Notes: generated from the letters alone by a model not told the origin. Shown: positions 1 to 7,856, numbered from the stretch's first letter. The stretch is 12,264 nt of DNA from Planctomycetota bacterium (GCA_024274855.1 JAJSAJ010000443.1:1-12264), one strand, 5' to 3'. Program-made: numbers and translations.

Positions 1-538
1 CACTTTGCACTTTGCACTGTTTTCCTTACGGCAGAAAAAGCGGAAGAACGTCCTGCCCCGTCAAGACGAGATTCTCAACTGGCCAGCCTCGCCCTCCCGT
101 TTTGAGACACATCCTAGCGCTGCCACGCGGCGAGCGCGTGGGGGGCGACTGCCGCAAGGGACTCAAGGGCCGGCCCTCTTGTCCGCTTCTTTCCGGTCGT
201 CCTACTACCCGTTTTGGCCGCTTTGCTCACTGACCCCCCCCTGAAATAGCTATACAATCGTCGATCAGCCAGGCCGTTAGGGGGGTATTTTCGTCGAAAC
301 GGGTGCTGATCTCTCTTGCGTTATTTCTTCAAAACCTGCTACTCTCCCGGCCCATCAACAGGTTGGCCAAGTTCTGGCAGGCAGAATCCGCGACCGGACG
401 GGCAGGACCTGTTTACCGCAGCGATTGGTTGGCGTTGGGTTGCGCCGGGTGGTCAAGCCGGCCAGGCTGTTAGCGATCGTCAGGATCATTAGTCGAACGG
501 GCGAGGATGCCATGAGACGCGTGAACGAAGGGAATCGA
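1..538. other. Non-coding leader upstream of the heme-domain gene
   Basis: I see no credible gene in this stretch; the short reading frames in it have low-complexity, Arg/Pro/Ser-rich translations typical of GC-rich non-coding DNA. It opens with a tandem CACTTTG repeat (1-17). It also contains a 7 bp hairpin CCACGCG-GCGAG-CGCGTGG (123-141), a perfect 12 bp palindrome AGGGCCGGCCCT (166-177), and a run of eight or more C (about 233-241). A weak promoter candidate lies at 230-258. The last part (425-538) stays open in the frame of the downstream gene, but its translation looks like leader sequence rather than protein, so I start the gene at 539. Confidence 0.6.
230..258 (+). promoter_or_regulatory. 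Weak sigma-70-like promoter candidate
   Basis: CTGACC (230-235, 4 of 6 matches to TTGACA) is followed by a 17 bp spacer and TACAAT (253-258, 5 of 6 matches to TATAAT). Transcription would start near 265 and leave an untranslated leader of about 270 nt before the gene at 539. The match is modest and this is the best candidate in a long leader, so it could be chance. Confidence 0.25.
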
Positions 539-1879
539 ATGGACACCGGAACGGGACGAGCGGCAAGTCGAGCTATTCTCGCCTTTGGCCTGCTGGCCAT
601 GCTGTTTGCCGGACACGCGATTCAGGCGGAGGAGGCGAGTTGGATATGGTCTCCGAAGCATGCGAAGGACGAAGTACCGGAGGTCGCGTGTTATTTTCGC
701 AAGACCTTCCAGGCGTATTCTCCGTCACGGGTTCAGATAACGATTGCCGCGGACGATGAGTATATCTTGTACGTCAACGGGAGCCAGGTTGGTCGTGGTC
801 AGTCGTACCGACAGTTGGACGAATACAACATCACGCGCCACATCCGTCGCGGCAGGAACACGATTGCGGTCCAAGTCTTCAATCACCGCGGGCCGACCGC
901 CGCATTGGTCGCACGCATTTTCTTAAAGAAACCAAACCACGGTTGGATCACGCTTTCGTCGGATGCCACGTGGTTGACAAGTCTTCGTCCGTTACCGTTG
1001 TGGAACACGACATACTACAACGATCGATTCTGGACGCATGCTCAGGTGTTCGGTTCACTGGGTGACACGGTTCCGTGGGATCGTCAGGAAGATGTAACGG
1101 AGACGGAGATTCACCGAACCGAGCGATTTCGGATCGGCCGAGAGTTCAAAGTGGATCGAGTGGTATCGGCTGAGGAGACAGGTTCGCTGATCGCGATGTC
1201 GTTTGATGAGTTTGGCAATATCGTCGCGTCGCGAGAAGGCGGTCCTTTGCTGCTGATTTACGATTCCGATCGGGACGAGACGATCGACACGGTCCGGGTT
1301 TATTGCGATCAGGTCAAGAATGTACAGGGAATTTTATCGGTTAATGGAAATGTCTATGTGACGGGCGATGGGCCGGACGGCCAAGCGATGTACCGATTGT
1401 CCGATGATGACGAGGATGGCCAGCTGGAGAGTGTTCAGACGATTATCAAGTTTGAAGGCGAGATGGGCGAGCATGGTGCGCATGGCTTGACGTTGGGACC
1501 GGACGGGTGGATCTATGTGGTAATTGGAAACCACACGTCGCCCAAGAGACCCTTTGACTCGACCAGTCCTTACCGAGATTACTATGAAGGCGACCTGGTC
1601 CGACCACGTTACGAAGATCCGGGCGGGCACGCCGCAGGTCGGAAGGCTCCGGGCGGTGTGATTTTTCGGACCGATCTGGCCGGAAAGAAGGTCCAGTGGG
1701 TCGCTGGTGGTCTTCGAAACGTATACGACCTGGCATTCAACTCAGAGGGGGAGTTGTTTGTCCACGACAGCGACATGGAATCGGACATTGGGATGACATG
1801 GTATCGTCCGACGCGAATATGCCACGTCGTGCCGGGTGCCGAGTTTGGATGGCGTAGCGGATGGGCGAAATGGCCCTAG
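539..1879 (+). CDS. Exported propeller/heme-domain protein, N-terminal part up to in-frame TAG
   Basis: This is the first 446 codons of a gene that continues in the same frame to 4333; TAG at 1877-1879 interrupts it. I chose ATG 539 because an AAGGGA ribosome-binding site lies 5 bases upstream and a signal peptide follows directly (hydrophobic AILAFGLLAMLFAG, cleavage after IQA at about residue 30). ATG 512 is an alternative in the same frame. Residues about 35-150 (WIW, ADDEYILYVNG, GRNTIAVQVFN) look like a galactose-binding jelly roll of the kind found at the N-terminus of bacterial rhamnosidases. From about residue 205 there are beta-propeller blades (SFDEFGNIVASREGG, LTLGPDGWIYVVIGN, GGLRNVYDLAFN, LFVHDSDMESD) of the planctomycete glucose/sorbosone dehydrogenase-like family. 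The sequence before the stop, GWRSGWAKWP, runs on as YYMDSLP after it, so the stop sits inside a propeller blade. Alone this fragment would be a truncated propeller without its heme domain. The role is probably periplasmic oxidation of a sugar or alcohol; the substrate is unknown. Confidence 0.85.
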   Translation: MDTGTGRAASRAILAFGLLAMLFAGHAIQAEEASWIWSPKHAKDEVPEVACYFRKTFQAYSPSRVQITIAADDEYILYVNGSQVGRGQSYRQLDEYNITRHIRRGRNTIAVQVFNHRGPTAALVARIFLKKPNHGWITLSSDATWLTSLRPLPLWNTTYYNDRFWTHAQVFGSLGDTVPWDRQEDVTETEIHRTERFRIGREFKVDRVVSAEETGSLIAMSFDEFGNIVASREGGPLLLIYDSDRDETIDTVRVYCDQVKNVQGILSVNGNVYVTGDGPDGQAMYRLSDDDEDGQLESVQTIIKFEGEMGEHGAHGLTLGPDGWIYVVIGNHTSPKRPFDSTSPYRDYYEGDLVRPRYEDPGGHAAGRKAPGGVIFRTDLAGKKVQWVAGGLRNVYDLAFNSEGELFVHDSDMESDIGMTWYRPTRICHVVPGAEFGWRSGWAKWP

Positions 1880-1885
1880 TACTAC

Positions 1886-4333
1886 ATGGACTCGTTACCG
1901 GCGATCGCGGACACGGGGCGGGGATCGCCCACCGGTTGTGTTTTCTACGACCACTTCACGTTTCCCAGAAAATATCAGGGTTCGTTATTCCTGGCCGATT
2001 GGTCGGAAGGCAGGATCCTGGCTGTTCATCTGAAGCCGGATGGGGCGACTTACAAGGCAGAGACCGAAGTGTTTCTAGAGGGTCAGCCGCTGAACGTAAC
2101 CGACTTGGAGGTCGGTCCCGACGGTGGACTCTATTTTGTAACCGGGGGCCGAGGGACCGGCGGTGGCGTCTATCGAGTGCAATGGAAAGGAAATGTTCCG
2201 GAGTCGGTTCGAGACTTGGGGACAGGGATTTCGCCGGTCATTCGTCAGCCACAGCTGCAAAGTGCTTGGGGACGCCAGCAGATTGCCAATATGAAGACCA
2301 AGGTCGGTGAAGACTGGGGCCCCTATATGATCGGGGGCGCCCGAAGTACGGTGAATCCGACGCGTTATCGTATTCGTGCGATGCAACTGATGCAGCTGTA
2401 TGGCCCCAATCCGCCGATCGCGCTGCTGTTGGAGCTTTCCAAGGACAAGAACGAAGTGGTACGAGCCAATGCGGTTAAGTGGATGGGCATTTACTCGGAC
2501 GAGGATACGCACAATCGCCTGATCGAACTACTTGACGATTCGGACAGAACGGTGCGTCGCAAGGCGTGCGAATCGTTGGTTCGATCTGGTCAAACGGCGC
2601 CGATTGAAGCACTGGCCAACATGCTTGGATCGGATGATCGTTTTGAAGCTTGGGCTGCTCGACGTCTGCTCGAACGAAATGACCCGAAGTCGTTGCGTCA
2701 GACGGTGTTGACGTCGGACAAGACGCGTGTTTTCAATCGCGGTGCGTTGGCGTTGTTGATTGCCCAGCCGAGTTCGGAGAATGCGTTGGACGTGCTTCGG
2801 CGAGCCAGTCGGCGGATGACTCGCTTCGTGTCGGACCGCGACTTTATTGACATGTTGCGTCTCATGCAAATAGCCGTGATGCAAGGTGATGTCGCGCCGG
2901 ACCGCCTTACGCCACTGCGTGATCAGCTGGCTGAGGAGTTTCCGGCAGGTAGCCCGAAGATGAATCGCGAATTGATTCGGTTGCTCGCCTATTTGCAAGC
3001 GTCTTCGATTTTGGATCGCTATATCGCATACCTTGATGGTGATGCGGCCAAGGAAGACAAAGTCCATCTAGCAATGTATATGCAATTTATCAAGGATGGG
3101 TGGACGACCGAACAGAAACTGAAACTGCTCGACTTCATGGCCAAGGCACATGAGGACGAAGGAGGCATCAGTTACGCGCTGTACATCGGAAACGCGACGC
3201 GTGATATTGCTCGGAGCTTGTCGCTTCGCGAGAGTATCCAAGTGATCCAACGGGGTGCGGAGTGGCCGGATGCGGCGCTCGGGGCACTCTATAAGCTGCC
3301 TAAGCAGCTGGATGACGATACCCGTGCCGCATTGGAGAAAATGGATGAAACCATTGACTCGCGTGATGATATCTCCAGTAAACAGCTGATGGTCGGGATC
3401 GTCGCCGTACTGGCACGCGATGGCCGCGAATCTTCGATGGACTACCTTCGCAAAATCTGGGACCGAAATCCTGAACGCCGTGAACCGGTTGCGATGGGCC
3501 TGGCCCAGGATCCGGCGGGTAAGAACTGGGAGTACCTGGTCAAGAGTTTGCCGATTCTGGAACCGGGGACCGCGCGGGCTGTTATCCGAAAATTGAATAC
3601 GGTCGACCGCACGGCTGAAGAACCGGAGTACTTCCGACAGGTCATTATGTGTGGACTTCAGTTCCAGGACAAAGGCGCCGATGAGGCGATTCGCCTGCTG
3701 GAAAAGTGGACCTGGACGACACAAGGTGATACACCGGGCGATTGGAAGCTGACACTCAAGAGCTGGCAAGCATGGTTTGCCGAATCGTACCCGGATTATC
3801 CGGAAGCGAAGCTGCCGGAAGAGCCGGAAGACAGTAAATGGAAATTCGAGCAGCTGAATGACTTCATTACCGGCGACGAAGGTCGGGACGGTGATCCGGA
3901 ACGAGGCGCCCTGGTTTTTCAAAAAGCACTCTGTGATAAATGCCACCGGTACGGTGACACGGGTGAAGCCATGGGGCCAGATCTGACGTCGTTGACAAAA
4001 CGGTTCACACGCAAGGAAATCCTCCAATCGGTCTTGTTCCCATCGCATATCGTTTCGAGCCAGTATGCTGCCAAGACGCTTGTCATGGTCGATGGGCGCC
4101 AGATCGCCGGGATGGTGGCTCCCGGCCCCGAAGGCCAGAAGATCGTGCTCAAATCCGACGGCGAGAAAGAGTCCGTTCGCGAAGAAGATATCGACGAGGT
4201 GATGCCCAACAAGACATCAGCGATGCCGATCGGCTTGTTCGACGAGCTGACACTCGAGGAAATCGCCGATCTGTTCAGTTATCTCGGCAAGCGGCCGACT
4301 CACGGTGTCGCGAGACGCATCGAGTCGCCGTAA
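1886..4333 (+). CDS. Exported propeller/heme-domain protein, C-terminal part (HEAT repeats and cytochrome c)
   Basis: This is the continuation of the gene starting at 539, in the same frame; only six bases (TAC TAC) separate the TAG from this ATG. The full product would be about 1264 residues. The region begins with the last propeller blades (LFLADWSEGRILAVHL, VTDLEVGPDGGLYFVTGG), then HEAT-like alpha-helical repeats at about residues 609-719 of the whole protein (EVVRANAVKWMGIYSD, RTVRRKACESLVRSG), a long helical region, and a C-terminal cytochrome c-like domain. The heme is bound covalently by CDKCH (C1132, C1135, H1136), followed by MGPDLT; the probable distal Met is in SAMPIGLFDELT near the end. 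That C-terminal layout matches the planctomycete-type heme-binding domain. The ATG at 1886 is probably only the first Met after the stop rather than a real start: no signal peptide follows it, and a cytoplasmic CXXCH domain would not receive heme. The gene ends at TAA 4331-4333, 58 bp from the convergent ABC gene. Confidence 0.85.
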   Translation: MDSLPAIADTGRGSPTGCVFYDHFTFPRKYQGSLFLADWSEGRILAVHLKPDGATYKAETEVFLEGQPLNVTDLEVGPDGGLYFVTGGRGTGGGVYRVQWKGNVPESVRDLGTGISPVIRQPQLQSAWGRQQIANMKTKVGEDWGPYMIGGARSTVNPTRYRIRAMQLMQLYGPNPPIALLLELSKDKNEVVRANAVKWMGIYSDEDTHNRLIELLDDSDRTVRRKACESLVRSGQTAPIEALANMLGSDDRFEAWAARRLLERNDPKSLRQTVLTSDKTRVFNRGALALLIAQPSSENALDVLRRASRRMTRFVSDRDFIDMLRLMQIAVMQGDVAPDRLTPLRDQLAEEFPAGSPKMNRELIRLLAYLQASSILDRYIAYLDGDAAKEDKVHLAMYMQFIKDGWTTEQKLKLLDFMAKAHEDEGGISYALYIGNATRDIARSLSLRESIQVIQRGAEWPDAALGALYKLPKQLDDDTRAALEKMDETIDSRDDISSKQLMVGIVAVLARDGRESSMDYLRKIWDRNPERREPVAMGLAQDPAGKNWEYLVKSLPILEPGTARAVIRKLNTVDRTAEEPEYFRQVIMCGLQFQDKGADEAIRLLEKWTWTTQGDTPGDWKLTLKSWQAWFAESYPDYPEAKLPEEPEDSKWKFEQLNDFITGDEGRDGDPERGALVFQKALCDKCHRYGDTGEAMGPDLTSLTKRFTRKEILQSVLFPSHIVSSQYAAKTLVMVDGRQIAGMVAPGPEGQKIVLKSDGEKESVREEDIDEVMPNKTSAMPIGLFDELTLEEIADLFSYLGKRPTHGVARRIESP

Positions 4334-4391
4334 TTCGCGGTCTCGGCGCAGTGTCGCGGTCTTTGAAATGGGCAAGTGTGGCGGTCCGCGA

Positions 4392-5105
4392 CTATTTCAG
4401 AATGGGCACGCGGCCCGAATTGCTCACGTCAGACTGAACCTCGCCATCCCGGAGTCGGATGATCCGCTTTGTATGTACGGCCACTTCATCCTCGTGCGTT
4501 ACGATGATGATGGTCTTACCCACGTTGTTCAGCCTTTCGAAGATCGACAGGATCTCGTCCGTCGTGTGGCTGTCCAGGTTTCCTGTCGGTTCGTCCGCCA
4601 GAATGAAGAACGGATTATTGACCAGACTGCGAGCGATCGCCACACGCTGCTGCTGGCCACCAGAAAGCTGGGTGGGACGATGTGTCAATCGGTCGGAAAG
4701 CCCGACCATGTCGGCCAGCTTCATGCAACGTTCCCGATCCTCTTTCGTCAGCCGACCCTGGTAGTAGAGCGGAACTTCGATGTTCTCGACTACCGTTAAT
4801 TGCGGGATCAGGTTGTAAGACTGGAACACGAATCCAATACTCGTCGCGCGCGTTCGCGACAACTGGTCGTCGTTCATGGCACTCACGTCGCGGTCACCCA
4901 GGAACAGGGAACCGGACGTCGGGCGGTCCAAGCAACCCAGAACATTCAACAGCGTGCTTTTTCCAGACCCCGAGGGTCCCATGACGGAAACATAGTCACC
5001 TTCGGGAACGTCGAACTAGATACCGCGCAGTGCGTGGACTGTTTCGCTCTTCAGAACATAGTCTTTCGTGAGATTAACCAGCCGGGCGGCGATTGACACT
5101 GCCAT
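4392..5105 (-). CDS. ABC transporter ATPase (LolD/MacB type), interrupted by amber codon 30
   Basis: This is the nucleotide-binding subunit of an ABC exporter of the MacB/LolD/FtsE class, 237 codons, a normal length for the family. Walker A is GPSGSGKST, the Q-loop is FVFQSYNLIPQL, the signature is LSGGQQQR, Walker B is FILADEPTGNLD, and the switch His is in IIIVTHED. The start is ATG 5105 or the GTG two codons later at 5099, which has GGAG at a better spacing of 8 bases. Reading from there gives an N-terminus ending VHALRGI, then TAG at 5018-5016, then FDVPEGDYVSVMGPSGSGKS in the same frame. The stop therefore falls between the aromatic A-loop (KDY) and Walker A. Restart at ATG 4982 would give a 196-residue protein lacking the first beta strands and the A-loop, which I would not expect to be functional. 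No permease gene is in the window, and the genes on both sides point in other directions, so it is an orphan here. It ends with a natural TAG. Confidence 0.85.
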
Positions 5106-5674
5106 CTCTCCAATCGAACTGTGGATCGACCGTTCCGTGGGTTAAAGAAGGACGTGCGCTCGGCTTCGATCGTAAGCCGGTCCAACAGCAGGCAAACAGG
5201 CCCCGGCTGCAGTTCCAAACCTCTCGCAGCTTCTTGGATTGCGCCGTGTCCCGCTCGGCAAGCGGGACCTACCCGGATCAATTTGCGACTAAGATCCGTG
5301 CGACCCTTTCTTCGGGGGGCTTGTAATCGACCGAATCCGATCAAGCTCACAGAGCGGCAGGGCCGCAACCAACTCCAAGCTACCGCTCGGGGCCCCAATG
5401 GCACGCTCCCGTTGGTCGCTGGAACTTTGTCAAAAACTCAACGATCTTTGAAGTTGGTAATATAGAGACAACAACCCGAGAAACCAAACTGATCATCTTA
5501 GTGGCTCGTGGTCGACTTGTCACTTTGTGGGACGGCTGTCGTGCGCCGATCTTGTGGCCCGGCAGTACTTTTTTTGCAGTCGATTATCCGGATGATGATG
5601 ACCGTACCGGCTCGATCCGCCGGAAGTCCAATGCGATTGGAGACTTAGGGCCAATAAGTCCAGAAAAGTCTAAC
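5106..5674. other. Intergenic region between the divergent ABC and coiled-coil genes
   Basis: I see no gene here. Open frames on both strands give Arg/Pro-rich translations with no family resemblance; one of them is open across a REP-like hairpin (5248-5268). There is no permease remnant that I can recognise, although ATPases of this class usually have a permease next to them. A GAT triplet run lies near 5593-5602 and a T7 tract near 5569-5575. Confidence 0.5.
5248..5268. repeat. REP-like hairpin GTCCCGCT-CGGCA-AGCGGGAC
   Basis: A perfect 8 bp inverted repeat with a 5-base loop, flanked by GT on the left and CTACCC on the right. From memory, closely similar hairpins are scattered between genes in planctomycete genomes, where their chance translation reads VGPACRAGHG; it does so here on the - strand. 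Only one copy is in the window, so the repeat status is knowledge-based rather than shown by the sequence. There is no T tract, so a terminator role is unlikely. Confidence 0.5.
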
Positions 5675-5703
5675 TTGACACCCTATCATTCCCAGCTTAT
5701 TAT
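5675..5703 (+). promoter_or_regulatory. Sigma-70-type promoter of the coiled-coil gene
   Basis: A perfect -35 box TTGACA (5675-5680) is separated by exactly 17 bp from TATTAT (5698-5703, 5 of 6 matches to TATAAT). Transcription would begin near 5710, about 50 nt before the ATG at 5760. It is the best promoter match in the window and points at the downstream gene, which has no clear Shine-Dalgarno sequence. Confidence 0.6.
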
Positions 5704-5759
5704 CGAGCCATGAGGCCCCCAATTCAAAAGTCCTCCTTTTCTCGACGAATGTACTCGCC

Positions 5760-6812
5760 ATGATCCCAATTCTTGTCGGTGTATTCCTTTTTCTCATCTT
5801 TCTTGTCGCCATTATCATGTCGGCCAGGACGTGGCGTGGATGGCACATAGCGACTGTCTGTCTCACCTTCATCGCTTGCCTGTTCTTGGTGGTCTGTGCC
5901 GCACTGTCGGTAAAGACCCACGTTGTATGGCGAAAGCTGCACGCGGAAACGGAAAAGAACTTGCTGGCGGCCGAGCAGGAAGGCGAGGAGCTGGCGTATG
6001 GCGAACCGGATTTGGTGAAATCCACTCAGCCGTCGTTGCTCGAAACCAAGACGCGTTTGCAGGAATTGTTGCTGGATCGCGGACGAATCTGGCGCAACTG
6101 TACGCCCAGTGCACCGCAAAATAACTCGATCGTTATCAGTACGGTCCCTCCCGACCTGCCGCAAGATCAGGTCACACCGAACGGGATCGGCGTCAATACG
6201 GTTCTCTATGCGTTTAAGGAATTGCCGGCTGAAGAAGGTGGAATGAAAGTTCCGGCCGTTTATCTGGGCGAGTTCAAAGTGCTCAAGGCAGATCCTCAAA
6301 GCGTGACGCTTCAGAATACGTTGCCTCTACAACAGAACCAATCAAGACACATTGCGGATCGCTCGGCAACGTGGGCGTTGTACGAGATGATGCCAATCGA
6401 CTCGCATCGCATTTTTTCAGACGAGGATACCATCGGTCAGCCGTTGGATGATACGGATAAACCGGTGTTCGGCGAAATGAATGAGCAGACATTACGGAAG
6501 ATCTTTTCGCTCGTTACCGGGTTTCCTCCGGAGGATCCGAAAGTGGGCAATATGATTGCCGACTACATGAAGGATGGTCTTCCGGCAACGGATCAGGATC
6601 AGAGTGAGGCTCCTGAAGATATCTGGCTCAAGCTTGAGTTCGAAAAGGCACTCAAGCAACGGGTCGACAGTAACAACATCGATTCGGGGATTTCCGGCGA
6701 TTATTTCGACCCGGAAGGGTATGCCGAAGTGAGCCAACTCAGGCGGGGCGGTGATGGTGAGGCTGAGATTAAGATCAACGATATCGGTCTTTTTCCGTAT
6801 GGTTACGAATAA
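5760..6812 (+). CDS. Unrecognised membrane-anchored protein, N-terminal part up to in-frame TAA
   Basis: I do not recognise a named family. The 350 residues begin with two hydrophobic helices (about 1-20, IPILVGVFLFLIFLVAIIM, and about 30-50, IATVCLTFIACLFLVVCAAL) separated by a short basic loop (RTWRGWH). The rest is soluble: a charged stretch (VWRKLHAETEKN), a region rich in beta-type sequence (SIVISTVPPDLPQ, VNTVLYAFKEL, VYLGEFKVLKADPQSVTLQN), and an acidic segment ending INDIGLFPYGYE. TAA at 6810-6812 then interrupts the frame, but the reading continues DKQAVDSLISQGICKQIK into a long coiled coil, so I treat this as the front part of a gene ending at 7253. The start ATG 5760 overlaps the stop of a five-codon frame (ATG 5749 to TGA 5761-5763), which could give coupling but may be chance. 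It lies under the promoter at 5675-5703. Confidence 0.7.
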   Translation: MIPILVGVFLFLIFLVAIIMSARTWRGWHIATVCLTFIACLFLVVCAALSVKTHVVWRKLHAETEKNLLAAEQEGEELAYGEPDLVKSTQPSLLETKTRLQELLLDRGRIWRNCTPSAPQNNSIVISTVPPDLPQDQVTPNGIGVNTVLYAFKELPAEEGGMKVPAVYLGEFKVLKADPQSVTLQNTLPLQQNQSRHIADRSATWALYEMMPIDSHRIFSDEDTIGQPLDDTDKPVFGEMNEQTLRKIFSLVTGFPPEDPKVGNMIADYMKDGLPATDQDQSEAPEDIWLKLEFEKALKQRVDSNNIDSGISGDYFDPEGYAEVSQLRRGGDGEAEIKINDIGLFPYGYE

Positions 6813-7253
6813 GACAAACAGGCGGTTGATAGCCTGATTTCGCAGGGAATCTGCAAGCAGATCAAGCCGTTCTACGTGCGAGACCTGCGGGACTATGAGA
6901 ATGCGTTCCACGAAATTCAGGTGACCATGAATCAGCGAGCCGAAGATATTCGCCGTGCCAACCGTGATATCGCGGCGTTGAAGGAGACCATTCAAGGTAC
7001 GCAACAGCAACTTAAGTATCGGCAGGATGAACGTGTTAAGTTGCAAGCTGATCGAGATCATTTCAACGAAGATCTCAAGCAGATTACGCAGCTGGCCGAA
7101 CAACTCGAGTCTCAAAGGAAATCGTTGCAGCAAGACCTCAGCCAGCTCTTTGAGACGAACCTGGCATTGGCCGAAGATCTGGCCTCAATGGATCAGAAGT
7201 TGACCGAGTAGATCAATCGCCGTACGGCAGAGGCGACGGTCGCTATCCCCTGA
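6813..7253 (+). pseudogene. C-terminal coiled-coil part of the gene at 5760, beyond the in-frame stops
   Basis: This continues the 5760 frame after TAA 6810. It reads DKQAVDSLISQGICKQIK, then PFYVRDLRDYENAFHEIQ, then an uninterrupted heptad-like coiled coil (about 6925-7200: ALKETIQGTQQQLKYRQDE, KQITQLAEQLESQRKSLQQD, LALAEDLASMDQKLTE). A second stop, TAG at 7209-7211, falls after LTE; the frame continues for 13 codons (INRRTAEATVAIP) to TGA 7251-7253. The TAG could be the real end of the gene; I prefer the TGA because LTE(E)INRRT reads as one helix, but that is weak evidence. If translated separately the first Met would be 6876. The whole reading frame is 498 codons, with two membrane helices at the front and a coiled coil at the back, a layout that suggests an oligomeric scaffold at the membrane. 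Confidence 0.6.
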
Positions 7254-7856
7254 TGTGGCAGGCCCACAGTTCAAGTAGCACGCGCGACCGGCCAGCTGTA
7301 ACCGTTCACGGAATGCAGGCGGCCGGTTCGCTTCCAAGGGGTCAGACCCCAGCGGCGTGAACGGCTACGGCCAGCTAAACGCGGGGGCGGGTTTTCTTGC
7401 TGATCGAGTTTTCCAGTCCGCTCTCGATCGACACTGGCCTTGGTAAACGGATCGCCTACGCAGCCAGGTGTCTGATCCGAAGGAAACGGTTGTTCCCCCC
7501 CTCGGGTGTTTCACGAGTGATCTGTCTCGCAGTCGGCGTTGCGCATGGATCACCAAAATGTTGCGCGGACCAACCCTTTTTTCCTGGCATCGGTCGCTCC
7601 TCGCGGCTCTTCGTCACGAACACGCATGAAATATCCAGCTTAGCCTCCTCAGAATCCCTTTTTCTCCCTACTATATGCCCTAGGGTCCGATCGCTTCTGT
7701 CGCCCCCCTCGCAGTGAGGGTTCGGCGAGCGGCCAAGCGTGACCCGAAACTGGCCGGCGATGATCGACTTTCGGGTCGTGCCCGTAGTTCATTTGGACGG
7801 CCGCGGATAACATGTTTCAGCATAGCAAGCGTGCAATAAGACAGGACGGATGAGTC
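7254..7856. other. Intergenic region before the rhomboid gene, containing a MITE
   Basis: Apart from the 71 bp element at 7298-7368 I see nothing I can name. Open frames (for example 7397-7717 on + and 7365-7556 on -) have no recognisable family features. A small hairpin CCCTC-GCAGT-GAGGG lies near 7706-7720. No convincing sigma-70 promoter for the rhomboid gene is visible. Confidence 0.5.
7298..7368. mobile_element. 71 bp MITE, short copy, IS66-like ends
   Basis: The ends are 13 bp inverted repeats with one mismatch: GTAACCGTTCACG (7298-7310) and the complement of GTAGCCGTTCACG (7356-7368). The element is flanked directly by a perfect 8 bp duplication, GGCCAGCT (7290-7297 and 7369-7376). 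Inside is a near-palindrome GGGGTCAGACCCC (7338-7350). It has no coding capacity. Ends beginning GTAA and 8 bp duplications are known features of IS66-family elements, so I infer it was moved by an IS66-type transposase encoded elsewhere. The left 52 bases match the second copy at 10167 at 48 positions, and the right 28 bases are identical. Confidence 0.85.

Noticed and set aside
3068..4048. 326-codon open frame on the - strand inside the heme-domain gene
   Set aside because: It is antisense to conserved coding sequence, including the CXXCH domain, and its translation resembles no protein; it is an open frame produced by codon bias.
4334..4391. Possible terminator between the heme-domain and ABC genes
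   Set aside because: TCGCGG/CCGCGA arms are six bases and far apart, with no T tract.
5051..5404. 117-codon - strand frame upstream of the ABC gene
   Set aside because: It overlaps the true ABC N-terminus in another frame and runs through a REP-like hairpin; Arg/Pro-rich and without family resemblance.
5501..5713. 70-codon + strand frame starting with GTG
   Set aside because: It overlaps the promoter at 5675-5703, has no ribosome-binding site and no recognisable sequence.
7397..7717. 106-codon + strand frame between the coiled-coil and rhomboid genes
   Set aside because: Composition is Ser/Arg/Pro-rich, there is no good start signal, and nothing resembles a family.
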